This document shows positions 53,310 to 61,012 of a stretch of DNA of 64,000 nucleotides, one piece after another. Position 1 is the first letter of the stretch. Every line of letters starts with the position of its first letter. The notes beneath the pieces were generated by a model. That model did no database searches, was not told the DNA's origin, and was given only the letters and a program-made list of their open reading frames with translations. A program made the translations under genes and the position numbers. Origin of the DNA: Sphingomonas sp. IC081 (lineage in GTDB: Bacteria; Pseudomonadota; Alphaproteobacteria; Sphingomonadales; Sphingomonadaceae); the NCBI RefSeq assembly GCF_006874585.1, contig NZ_CP029762.1:589922-653921 (forward strand). The letters are read 5' to 3'.

Positions 53310-53990
53310 TCATGCGACGCTGGATTTGTCGGGCATTTCCGCCACGATCGCACGCAGCGCCCGTTCAAAAGCCTCCGGAGGCTGGCCGCCGCTGATCAGG
53401 TACTTGTCATTGACGATGACCGCGGGAACACTGCTGATACCCCGCGAGCGCCAAAGCTCTTGCGCGCTGCGCACCTCCTCGGCGAATTCGGTGCCGTCAA
53501 GGATGTGCGCCGCGCGTTCGGAGTCCAGACCGGCATCCTTGACGGCGGCCAGCAGGACATCGCGATCCGAAACGTTCGATCCATGCGTGAAGTAGGCCTC
53601 GAACAGCGCCAGCTTGAGCGCCAGTTCAAGCGGCTCGCGGCCGCCTTCCAGCCCCGCCCAATACAACAGCCGGTGCGCATCGAAGGTATTGTAGATCCGG
53701 CTGTCCGCCGACATGGCAATGGTAAAGCCCACGTCATCGGCGCGTTCCCGGATCATCGCCCGGGTCGCGGCCGACTGCTCCGGGGTCGAGCCGTATTTTC
53801 GGGCGATATGCTCCCCGATATTCTCGCCTTCGGGCACCATCTGCGGGTTCAGTTCAAAGGGCTGGAAATGGATCTGCGCCGCGACTTCGCCCTCGAGCCG
53901 CGTCAGGGCCGCCTGCAATCCCTTGAGGCCGATCACGCACCACGGGCACACCACGTCCGAGACAAAATCGATTTTCAGGTCTTGTGCCAC
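53310..53990 (-). CDS. DsbA-family (FrnE-like) oxidoreductase
   Basis: A 226-residue cytoplasmic protein from GTG 53990 with AAGGA 8 bases upstream. Near the N-terminus is the thioredoxin-fold active site DVVCPWCVIG (C-P-W-C), and later GISSVPAVIVNDKYLISGGQ with the cis-proline loop (V-P). This is the FrnE/2-hydroxychromene-2-carboxylate isomerase-like branch, linked to thiol redox and oxidative stress. It is a single gene upstream of the receptor with an 84-base gap. Confidence 0.88.
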   Translation of the reverse strand: MAQDLKIDFVSDVVCPWCVIGLKGLQAALTRLEGEVAAQIHFQPFELNPQMVPEGENIGEHIARKYGSTPEQSAATRAMIRERADDVGFTIAMSADSRIYNTFDAHRLLYWAGLEGGREPLELALKLALFEAYFTHGSNVSDRDVLLAAVKDAGLDSERAAHILDGTEFAEEVRSAQELWRSRGISSVPAVIVNDKYLISGGQPPEAFERALRAIVAEMPDKSSVA

Positions 53991-54011
53991 GCCGTCATTC
54001 CTTCAACTTGA

Positions 54012-54155
54012 ATGTCCGCCACCTCGGGCAGATGCCCCGCTCACATAGGAACACGGCAAGCCTTCGAGGAGGGGCTGCGTGAAATTCCGCTGGATAGCGC
54101 CAGCCTGCTGGAAGCCTGGATCGTCGAGACCGAACGCCGTTCCGGGTTCCTCTAG
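54012..54155 (+). pseudogene. Possible gene remnant (47-residue frame)
   Basis: The frame ATG 54012 to TAG 54155 ends FEEGLREIPLDSASLLEAWIVETERRSGFL when read in overlapping pieces, which has the look of a genuine protein C-terminus, while its first 16 residues do not. There is no ribosome binding site and it sits in a 335-base gap that otherwise holds nothing recognised apart from a possible repeat arm at 54253. I interpret it as the tail of a decayed gene, but cannot name the family. Confidence 0.25.
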
Positions 54156-54325
54156 CAAGCAGCCGCCCGGCCACGCGGCGGGCTTCCCCCAACCAGCGTA
54201 TAGTTACGGCGGGTTCTCCGCTCTGGCATAGGGTTGCACCATGACGTTATGAGAGCCTGTTCGGAATGTGCCCGCCCGCGCATTTCAAGGGCGGCACCCG
54301 CCCTGCGGCCTTGCCGGACGTAGCG

Positions 54326-56008
54326 ATGGATCGAACGGGAGGGTATTGTGCCGGGATCACAACGAAATTGAAGGGCAAACCACTCTTTCGATCGGACCGA
54401 TCGATCGGCCTGACCGCACTGGTCTCCGCACTGGTCGTGCTGTCGCTCGACATCGCCAGCCCCCTTCAGGGCGCGGTGGCCGTGCTCTACACCTCGACGG
54501 TGCTCATTGCCTCATGGTCGAACCGTCCGGCGGCGACACTTCTGGCGGGCGCTTCGTGCAGCCTGCTGGCGATGCTCGGCTTCTGGTACAGCCATTGGGA
54601 CGAGCCCTTCGGCTCGCCCGCCATGCGGCTCGGCGTCGCTCTCTTTGCGATCGGCATGATCACGATGCTTTCGATCCGGCATCGCTCCGCGCGCGATACG
54701 CTGTCCGAACAGGCCAGGATGCTGGAACTGACCCACGATACCGTCGTGGTGCGCGGGATGGACGACACCATCCGCTACTGGAACGAAGGCGCCGAACGGC
54801 TCTACGGCTGGACCCGCGCGGAAGCCGTCGCCCGCCGCCGTTCCGAAGAACGCTACCACACCATATTCCATGCCGCCGGCCTTCCGATGATGGAAATCGA
54901 CCTGTCCGCCGCCAAGACGACGATGGAGCAGGCCGAAACCCTCGACCTCGACGGGATCAACCGTGTCGCGGCCCGTTCCCTCGTCAGGGATGCCAACGCA
55001 GCGGCAATCCAGCTTTTCGGCGTTTCCGCGCCGGACAAGCTGATCGGTCATTCCCTCCTGCGATTTCATACCCCGGCCGCGGAGCGATCGCTCGGCCGCC
55101 TGCTCGGCGCGCTGGCAGCCGGTCAGCGCGACATCGAGGAAGAGGCGCAATTCCTTACCGAAACCGGCGCCATCGTCGATGTCGTCCTGCGCCTCACGGT
55201 GCTGGAGGATGACAACAACTGGAGCCGCCTGCTGATACTGGCGATCGACGTGACCGAGCGCTACCGCATGCAGCGGCGCCTCGCGCAGGCACAAAGCGAA
55301 CTGACCGAAGTCAACCGCGCCACGACGCTGGGGCAGGTCGCGGCATTCATCGCGCACGAGATCAACCAGCCGCTGACCGCGATCTCGGCCTTTGCCAGTT
55401 CCGGCAAGCGCTGGCTGGCCCGCGAAGCGCCGGACGCGGCCGAGGTGGCCGACTGCCTCGAGAAGATCGCGCTCAGCGGCGCCCGCGCGGCCGACGTGGT
55501 CGCCCGCGTCCGCCGCCTCTTCCGCAAGGGCGAGGCCGAGCAGAGCGAACTCGATCTGGCCTCGCTCATCCGCGAAACCGCATCCCTGCTCGACCGCGAA
55601 CTGCGCGAGAGTGCGGTTACCCTGCATCTAGACCTGCCGCCCGACCTGCCCCCGGTGACGGGCGACCGGATCCTGTTGCAGCAAGTGCTGGTGAACCTCA
55701 TCCTCAACGCCGGCAAGGCCATGACCATGGTCCCGGACGGCCCTCGCGACCTGCGGATCGACGCCTTCCGGACCGCGGACAGCATCGCCGTAGACGTCGC
55801 CGACAGCGGCACCGGCATTCTCAGCGACCCGCAGACCATCTTCGAACCCTTCTTCAGCAGCCGCGAGGACGGCATGGGCATCGGCCTGTCCATCAGCCGG
55901 TCCATCGTCGAGCAGCACGGCGGTGCCATCTCGGCCGCCAACCGGGAGGAAGGAGGCGCGCGTTTCCGCTTTTCCATACCGATCACACCAGCCCATGAAC
56001 CTGCCTGA
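54326..56008 (+). CDS. PAS-domain sensor histidine kinase
   Basis: A 560-residue kinase. Residues about 30-110 contain three or four hydrophobic helices; residues about 135-315 hold PAS sequence (LELTHDTVVVRGMDDTIRYWNEGAERLYGW and a second copy from EERYHTIFHAAG). The H-box is AAFIAHEINQPLTAI with phospho-acceptor H344, followed by N-box LVNLILNAGKAM, G1 DSGTGIL and G2 GMGIGLSISRSIVEQHGG. The first PAS stops after its GWTRAEAV motif and runs straight into the second, as if its second half was deleted. The ATG at 54326 is the likeliest start but has no strong ribosome site. It overlaps the receiver gene by 14 bases. Confidence 0.87.
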   Translation: MDRTGGYCAGITTKLKGKPLFRSDRSIGLTALVSALVVLSLDIASPLQGAVAVLYTSTVLIASWSNRPAATLLAGASCSLLAMLGFWYSHWDEPFGSPAMRLGVALFAIGMITMLSIRHRSARDTLSEQARMLELTHDTVVVRGMDDTIRYWNEGAERLYGWTRAEAVARRRSEERYHTIFHAAGLPMMEIDLSAAKTTMEQAETLDLDGINRVAARSLVRDANAAAIQLFGVSAPDKLIGHSLLRFHTPAAERSLGRLLGALAAGQRDIEEEAQFLTETGAIVDVVLRLTVLEDDNNWSRLLILAIDVTERYRMQRRLAQAQSELTEVNRATTLGQVAAFIAHEINQPLTAISAFASSGKRWLAREAPDAAEVADCLEKIALSGARAADVVARVRRLFRKGEAEQSELDLASLIRETASLLDRELRESAVTLHLDLPPDLPPVTGDRILLQQVLVNLILNAGKAMTMVPDGPRDLRIDAFRTADSIAVDVADSGTGILSDPQTIFEPFFSSREDGMGIGLSISRSIVEQHGGAISAANREEGGARFRFSIPITPAHEPA

Positions 56009-56459
56009 GCCCCATGAAGATGCCCTCCCCCCCCTTTTTCCGGACAATGCCCTTGCGTCCGAGCCCTTCCCTCGAGATCGGGAGCGCATCGTGCCGGTTC
56101 CCCGCCTGATCGCCATCGTCGACGACGATCCGCTGGTTCGCGAATCCATCGACAGCCTCGTGCGCTCCGAAGGGCTGGCGACGGCGATGTTCGCAGGCGG
56201 CCGCCAATTGCTGGCATTCGAGCGGAGCGATGAAGTCGGCTGCGTGGTCACCGATCTCAACATGCCGGGCATGACCGGGCTGGAACTGCAAAGGAGGATC
56301 GCTCGGCAGGGCTGGCAGGTGCCGATCATCTTCATGACCGCGTTCCCCACCCCGGAAGCCGAGGCGCAGGCCCTGGCGGCCGGCGCGATGATGTTCCTGA
56401 CCAAACCGGTCGATCCCGATGAACTGCTGGATGCGATCGCCAGGGCCATCGCCCCATGA
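55995..56459 (+). CDS. Single-domain response regulator
   Basis: A 154-residue protein: about 40 residues of Pro-rich leader, then a receiver domain IAIVDDDPLVRESIDSLVRSEG with phosphoacceptor D87 (VVTDLNMPGMTG), the T in IIFMTAF and the K in FLTKPVD. No output domain. The ATG 55995 lies inside the kinase gene (14-base overlap) and its stop overlaps the next regulator as ATGA. It may be a phosphate sink or a competitor for the downstream FixJ-like regulator. Confidence 0.87.
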   Translation: MNLPEPHEDALPPLFPDNALASEPFPRDRERIVPVPRLIAIVDDDPLVRESIDSLVRSEGLATAMFAGGRQLLAFERSDEVGCVVTDLNMPGMTGLELQRRIARQGWQVPIIFMTAFPTPEAEAQALAAGAMMFLTKPVDPDELLDAIARAIAP

Positions 56460-57184
56460 GCCTTGCCTTCCCTTTCGAAATACGGGAGATCCCCCGTGAC
56501 CGGGACAGCACGCAAAAGCACCCTCTCTACGGAGTCCATGGCATGAACGCGTGCAGTGGCGCGGCCGATACCGAAGCCGGCCTCGTGATCATTCTCGACG
56601 ATGACCAACTGGTTCGCGAAGCCATCGACAGCCTGCTGCGGTCGGTCGGCCTGAAGACCCTGTGCTTCGGCACCGCGCAGGACGTGCTCGACGCCGCGCT
56701 TCCCGATGTCACCAGCTGCCTCGTCGTCGATGTCCGCATGCCGCAGATCGGCGGCTTCGAATTCAAATCCCGGCTGGTCGAGCGCGGCGACGACATTCCG
56801 GTCATATTCGTCACCGGCTATGGCGACATTCCGATGAGCGTGATGGCCATGAAGTCCGGCGCCGTCGACTTCCTGCCCAAGCCCTATCGCGATCAGGATC
56901 TGCTCGACGCCGTGACCACCGCCCTGAACCGGGACCGCGAACGCCGCTCGGACCGGCTCGAGGCGCAGGCCGGCCAGCAGCTTTACGACCGCCTGACCCC
57001 GCGTGAAAAGGAAGTGATGGCCGGGGTTTGCCGGGGCCTGCTCAACAAGCAGGTGGCGGGCGAACTGGGCATCTCGGAAATCACCGTCAAGCTGCATCGA
57101 TCCAGCCTGATGAAGAAGCTGGGAGCGAAAACGTTCGCGCAGCTCATCCGGATCCACGATTTCCTGGCCCGCCAGAAGGCGTGA
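56456..57184 (+). CDS. FixJ-family response regulator (receiver plus LuxR HTH)
   Basis: A 242-residue regulator. Receiver: VIILDDDQLVREAIDSLLRS with D92 (VVDVRMPQIGG), the FVTGYGDIPMSVMAMKSGAVDFLPKPY signature (in parts) of FixJ. Output: DRLTPREKEVMAGVCRGLLNKQVAGELGISEITVKLHRSSLMKKL, a LuxR-type helix-turn-helix. The ATG at 56456 overlaps the previous stop; a second ATG at 56543 would remove the leader. It forms one unit with the kinase and receiver and is their likely transcription output. Confidence 0.92.
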   Translation: MSLAFPFEIREIPRDRDSTQKHPLYGVHGMNACSGAADTEAGLVIILDDDQLVREAIDSLLRSVGLKTLCFGTAQDVLDAALPDVTSCLVVDVRMPQIGGFEFKSRLVERGDDIPVIFVTGYGDIPMSVMAMKSGAVDFLPKPYRDQDLLDAVTTALNRDRERRSDRLEAQAGQQLYDRLTPREKEVMAGVCRGLLNKQVAGELGISEITVKLHRSSLMKKLGAKTFAQLIRIHDFLARQKA

Positions 57185-57527
57185 TTGATGGGTTCCCGAG
57201 CCTATTGCCCGGCGCCTGCCCTGGGATGAGGCCGGCCCGGACCGGCGGCGCGCAGACGGGAAAAATTACATAGCGGCAACAAGGCCGGGGCCGGGGCGGC
57301 GGTTCATCCCGGAAAAGTATACCAATACAGCGGGATAATGCCCGGACACCGGCAACAACACCGCGCTTGCCGGGCCAGACCACCGTGCCCGGAGCGCGCG
57401 CAAAAGTCGGAATTTGCTGTGTTTGCGGACCATACCACCCATCGGCCGCCTATAACGTTTGCATAGCCTCCCCCGGCCCCACCGTCAGCGGCCTCGTCCA
57501 GCCCGCTGCCTCTGGATATGCACAACC
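57185..57527. other. 343-base gap between FixJ-like regulator and chemoreceptor
   Basis: No gene was found. It holds the chemoreceptor upstream region, including a GGGATAATG-like -10 near 57340 and TATAAC at 57451-57456, but no -35 partner at good spacing. A GC-rich run at about 57280-57300 follows the regulator gene without a T-run. Confidence 0.4.
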
Positions 57528-59243
57528 ATGACCTCCTTGCGCACCTTCCTTGCCCGACAGCACCTGTCTACCAAAGTCACGCTGATGACCGTCAGCGCGC
57601 TGGCCCTGCTGGCCGGCACCCTGTTCATCAGCACCCGCGTGATGCTGATGAGCTCGGCCCGTGAACAGGGCGCGACCCAGCTCGACACCAACATGCGCGT
57701 CGCCTGGAGCGTGCTGGAAACGCAGGGCAAGGGCTACAGCCTGCGCGACGGCGTGCTGCACGTCGGCAATACCCGCCTCGACGGCGACGATGCCGCGGTC
57801 GACCGGATCAAGGCGCTGGTCGGCGGCAATGCCACGATCTTCAGCGGCGCCACCCGCGTTGCCACCAACATCAAGAAGGACGACGGCACCCGCGCGGTCG
57901 GCACGCCGCTCGATCCCGGCCCGGCGCGCGACGCCGTGCTTGGCAAGGGCCAGCCCTACCGGGGCGAGACCCGCATCCTCAACAAGCCCTATTTCGCCGC
58001 CTACGACCCGATCCGCGACGACAGCGGCAAAGTGATCGGCATTCTCTACGTCGGCGTGCCCAAGGACAGCTTCTATGCGCACGTGACCCGGCTCGGCTGG
58101 CAGATCCTGATCATCGCGCTGGTGCTCACCGCGCTTTGCGCCGCGGTCTGCATGCGCGCGGCGAGGCGCCTGTTCCAGCCGCTGCAGTCGGCCACCGAGA
58201 CGATGGCCAGCCTGTCGCAGGGCCATAACCACATCGAGATCGCCGATACCGCGCGCCCCGACGAGATCGGCGACATCGCCCGCGCCCTGCTGGTGTTCCG
58301 CGATGCGGCGATCACCAAGGAAGAGGCCGACCGCCAGCAGCGCGACGTCGTCGAGACCCTCGCCGCGCGGCTCGAACAGCTCTCCTCGGGCGATCTCACC
58401 GCCGCGATCGAACGCGCCTTCCCCGGTTCCTACGAGGAACTGCGCCTCAACTACAACTCGGCGCTGTCGGGCCTGCGCGAACTGATCGGCGCGACCACCG
58501 CCAGCACCCATGCGATCCGCGGCGGCTCTTCCGAAATCGCCCAGGCCTCCGAAGACCTTGCCCGCCGCACCGAAGCCAACGCGGCCAACCTCGAACAGAG
58601 CTCGGCCGCGCTGGTCGAGATCGACCAGCGCCTGCGCACCGGCACCGCTTCGGCCACGGCCACCGTCGCCCGCGCCGACCAGGCCATGACCACCGTCGAC
58701 CAAGGCCGCACGATTGCCGCCCGCGCCGTCGACGCCATGCGCCAGGTGGCCGACAGCACCCGCGACATCGACAACGTGATCGAAGGGCTCGACAAGATCG
58801 CCTTCCAGACCCGCGTGCTGGCGATGAACGCGGCGGTCGAGGCCGGGCAGGCCGGCGATGCCGGGCGCGGCTTCGCGGTTGTCGCCGATCTCGTCTCGGC
58901 GCTGGCGATCCGTTCGGAGGAAGAGGCCCGCAGCGCCCGCGAGCAGCTCACCCTCACCCGCACCGGCATCCTGACGGCCGTGGGCGCGGTGGAGCAGGTG
59001 GACGAGGCCTTCACCGGCATCGCCCAGGACATGGGACAGGTCCATGCCCTGCTCGGCGGCGTCGCCGGCGACAATGCCGCCGCCTCGGAAACGGTCAGCG
59101 AGATCACCACCGCCATCGGCGCGATGAACCTCGCCACCCAGCAGAACGCCGCGATGGTGGAACAGACCTCCGCCGCCGCGCGCAGCCTGACCTCCGAAGT
59201 CGACCGCCTGGCCGCCCAGGCAAGCACCTTCAAGGTCGCGTAA
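57528..59243 (+). CDS. Methyl-accepting chemotaxis protein with single Cache-like sensor
   Basis: A 571-residue receptor: membrane helix near residues 15-38, a periplasmic sensor with NATIFSGATRVATNIKKDDG and PYFAAYDPIRDDSGKVIGILYVG (sCache_2/Cache_3 style), a second helix near 195-215, HAMP (FQPLQSATETMASLSQG), and a cytoplasmic signalling coiled coil. The tip reads LDKIAFQTRVLAMNAAVEAG, GQAGDAGRGFAVVADLVSAL. It departs from the usual tip: AARAGE is AGQAGD and the EVR triplet is L455-V456-S457. No che genes are in the window. The sensor type usually binds small organic acids. Confidence 0.88.
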   Translation: MTSLRTFLARQHLSTKVTLMTVSALALLAGTLFISTRVMLMSSAREQGATQLDTNMRVAWSVLETQGKGYSLRDGVLHVGNTRLDGDDAAVDRIKALVGGNATIFSGATRVATNIKKDDGTRAVGTPLDPGPARDAVLGKGQPYRGETRILNKPYFAAYDPIRDDSGKVIGILYVGVPKDSFYAHVTRLGWQILIIALVLTALCAAVCMRAARRLFQPLQSATETMASLSQGHNHIEIADTARPDEIGDIARALLVFRDAAITKEEADRQQRDVVETLAARLEQLSSGDLTAAIERAFPGSYEELRLNYNSALSGLRELIGATTASTHAIRGGSSEIAQASEDLARRTEANAANLEQSSAALVEIDQRLRTGTASATATVARADQAMTTVDQGRTIAARAVDAMRQVADSTRDIDNVIEGLDKIAFQTRVLAMNAAVEAGQAGDAGRGFAVVADLVSALAIRSEEEARSAREQLTLTRTGILTAVGAVEQVDEAFTGIAQDMGQVHALLGGVAGDNAAASETVSEITTAIGAMNLATQQNAAMVEQTSAAARSLTSEVDRLAAQASTFKVA

Positions 59244-59344
59244 AAGCGCCCTTTCCCATCACCTCGAAAAATATTTGCGCATTCCCGGAAGGAAATCCTC
59301 GCCCCCGGTCTCTTACGTGGCACAACGGGAATTGAACCCGGCAT

Positions 59345-59950
59345 GTGAGGGAGGGCGATACGCCAGGGGAGGCACAACAGGAACTCGCGCGCAGGCGCCG
59401 GATCGCGATCTGGACCGCGCGCGAGATCGTGCCCCACGAGGCGCGGGTCCGGCGCTGGCTGGCCCGTTCGCGCCTCTCGCCGGAGGATATCGACGAGGTG
59501 ATGCAGGAAGCCTATTGCCGCATAGCGATGCTGCCCTCGGTCGAGCACATCGACCGGCCGCTCTCCTACATCTTCGCGATCGCCCGCAACCTCCTGCTGC
59601 GGCGGATGAAGCGCCAGCAGGTCGTGGTGCTGGAAGCCTTCAGCGAGATCGAGAACTGGTATGACGAGGATGCCCCCACCCCGGAGGAGCAGGCCGCCAG
59701 CCGGATGAGCTACGAGCGCGTGCTCGCCGTCATCGCCCGCCTGCCCGAACGCTGCCGCCGGGTGGTGGAACTGCGCAAGATCGAGGGCTGGTCGCAGAAG
59801 GAAATCGCCGCCCACCTCGGCATGACCGAGAAGGCGGTGGAAAAGCAGGTGTGGAACGGCGTGCGCGCGATCCGTGCCGCCTTTGCCGCCTGCGAAGCCG
59901 AGAACGAACAGCGCCTCACGGATGGCCCGCGCCGGGAGGTCCGGCGATGA
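59345..59950 (+). CDS. FecI-type ECF sigma factor
   Basis: A 201-residue sigma factor starting GTG at 59345 (weak ribosome site). Region 2: DIDEVMQEAYCRIAMLPSVE and PLSYIFAIARNLLLRRMKRQ; region 4: LPERCRRVVELRKIEGWSQKEIAAHLGMTEKAVEKQV. It overlaps fecR by ATGA. First gene of a fecI-fecR-receptor unit that continues beyond the window. Confidence 0.88.
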   Translation: MREGDTPGEAQQELARRRRIAIWTAREIVPHEARVRRWLARSRLSPEDIDEVMQEAYCRIAMLPSVEHIDRPLSYIFAIARNLLLRRMKRQQVVVLEAFSEIENWYDEDAPTPEEQAASRMSYERVLAVIARLPERCRRVVELRKIEGWSQKEIAAHLGMTEKAVEKQVWNGVRAIRAAFAACEAENEQRLTDGPRREVRR

Positions 59951-60954
59951 CCGGCGCCGATGATCGCGCCGCCGCCTTTGTCGCGCGCATGGACGGCGCG
60001 GCATGGAGCGAGGCGGACGAGGCCGAACTCCAGGCCTGGCTGGCCGAGGATCCGCTGCGTCAGGGGCTGCTGCTGCAAGTGCAGGCGCAGTGGTATGCGC
60101 TGTCTGCCGCGCCCGCCGAAGAAACCGCTGCGCTCATGCAGGACAACGGGGAAGCGGCCCCCGCCAGGCCCGCCCGCTTCGCGCGGCGCGGGCTGCTGGG
60201 CGGGATCGCGGCTTCGGCGGCGCTCGTCATGACCGGCCTGCACTGGCGCGGCGGGCCGTCCGTCTACGCAACGAAACTCGGCGAGATCCGCCGCCTGCCG
60301 CTGCCTGACGGTTCGGTGATGACGATGAATTCGGGCAGCGAACTGGCGGTCACGATGGCCCCGCGCAGCCGCGAGATCGAACTTGCGCAAGGCGAGGCCT
60401 GGTTCGAAGTGGCCAAGGATGCCAGCCGCCCCTTCGTGGTGGCGGCGGGCGACGTCCGGGTGCGCGCGGTCGGCACCGCCTTTTCGGTGCGGCGCCGCGA
60501 AACCGGCGTGGAAGTGCTGGTCACCGAAGGCGTGGTCGAGACCTGGAGCACCGCGCCCGCGGGCGGGCCGGACCTGCACTTGCGCCTCGAGGCGGGCGAC
60601 CGCGCGACGCTCAGCGCCCATGCGGTGATCGATTACGAAGCCGGCATTCCCACGTCGGTGGACCGCTCGCTGGCCTGGCGCGGCGGCATGATCGATCTCG
60701 ACGGGCGCACGCTCTACGAAGCCGCAAACGAGTTCAACCGCTACAACCCCCGCCAGATCGTCATCGCCGACCCGCGCGTCGCGCGCGAGCAGTTCGACGG
60801 GCTGTTCCGCATCAACGACCCGGAAGGTTTTGCCGAGGCGGTGAAAGCCAGCCTTGGCGTGGCGCTGGACACCAGCAATCCCGAGGTCATCCGTATTTTC
60901 CTCGATACCGCCGAAGAAAATGCATTTTCCGGGAAGGATTTTTCGGCGGAGTGA
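59947..60954 (+). CDS. FecR-family regulator
   Basis: A 335-residue regulator: N-domain AAFVARMDGAAWSEADEAELQAWLAED, a membrane or Tat-like segment near residues 77-97 (RFARRGLLGGIAASAALVMTG), and periplasmic core EIRRLPLPDGSVMTMNSGSELAV and VRVRAVGTAFSVRRRETGVEV, ending with an STN-like region (REQFDGLFRINDPEGFAEAV). The RRGLLGG context could direct Tat insertion. Its receptor is the next gene. Confidence 0.9.
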   Translation: MTGADDRAAAFVARMDGAAWSEADEAELQAWLAEDPLRQGLLLQVQAQWYALSAAPAEETAALMQDNGEAAPARPARFARRGLLGGIAASAALVMTGLHWRGGPSVYATKLGEIRRLPLPDGSVMTMNSGSELAVTMAPRSREIELAQGEAWFEVAKDASRPFVVAAGDVRVRAVGTAFSVRRRETGVEVLVTEGVVETWSTAPAGGPDLHLRLEAGDRATLSAHAVIDYEAGIPTSVDRSLAWRGGMIDLDGRTLYEAANEFNRYNPRQIVIADPRVAREQFDGLFRINDPEGFAEAVKASLGVALDTSNPEVIRIFLDTAEENAFSGKDFSAE

Positions 60955-60967
60955 CTCTTGAATAGTA

Positions 60968-60985
60968 CGGACTCGAAGAAGTCCG
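60968..60985 (+). other. Hairpin between fecR and the last receptor
   Basis: CGGACT (60968-60973) and AGTCCG (60980-60985) are perfect arms with a 6-base loop, 14 bases after the fecR stop and followed by CAAAATCAATTTTT. It resembles a weak intrinsic terminator or attenuator that would separate regulator and receptor expression. Confidence 0.45.
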
Positions 60986-61012
60986 CAAAATCAATTTTTG
61001 GGGCGGATAATA

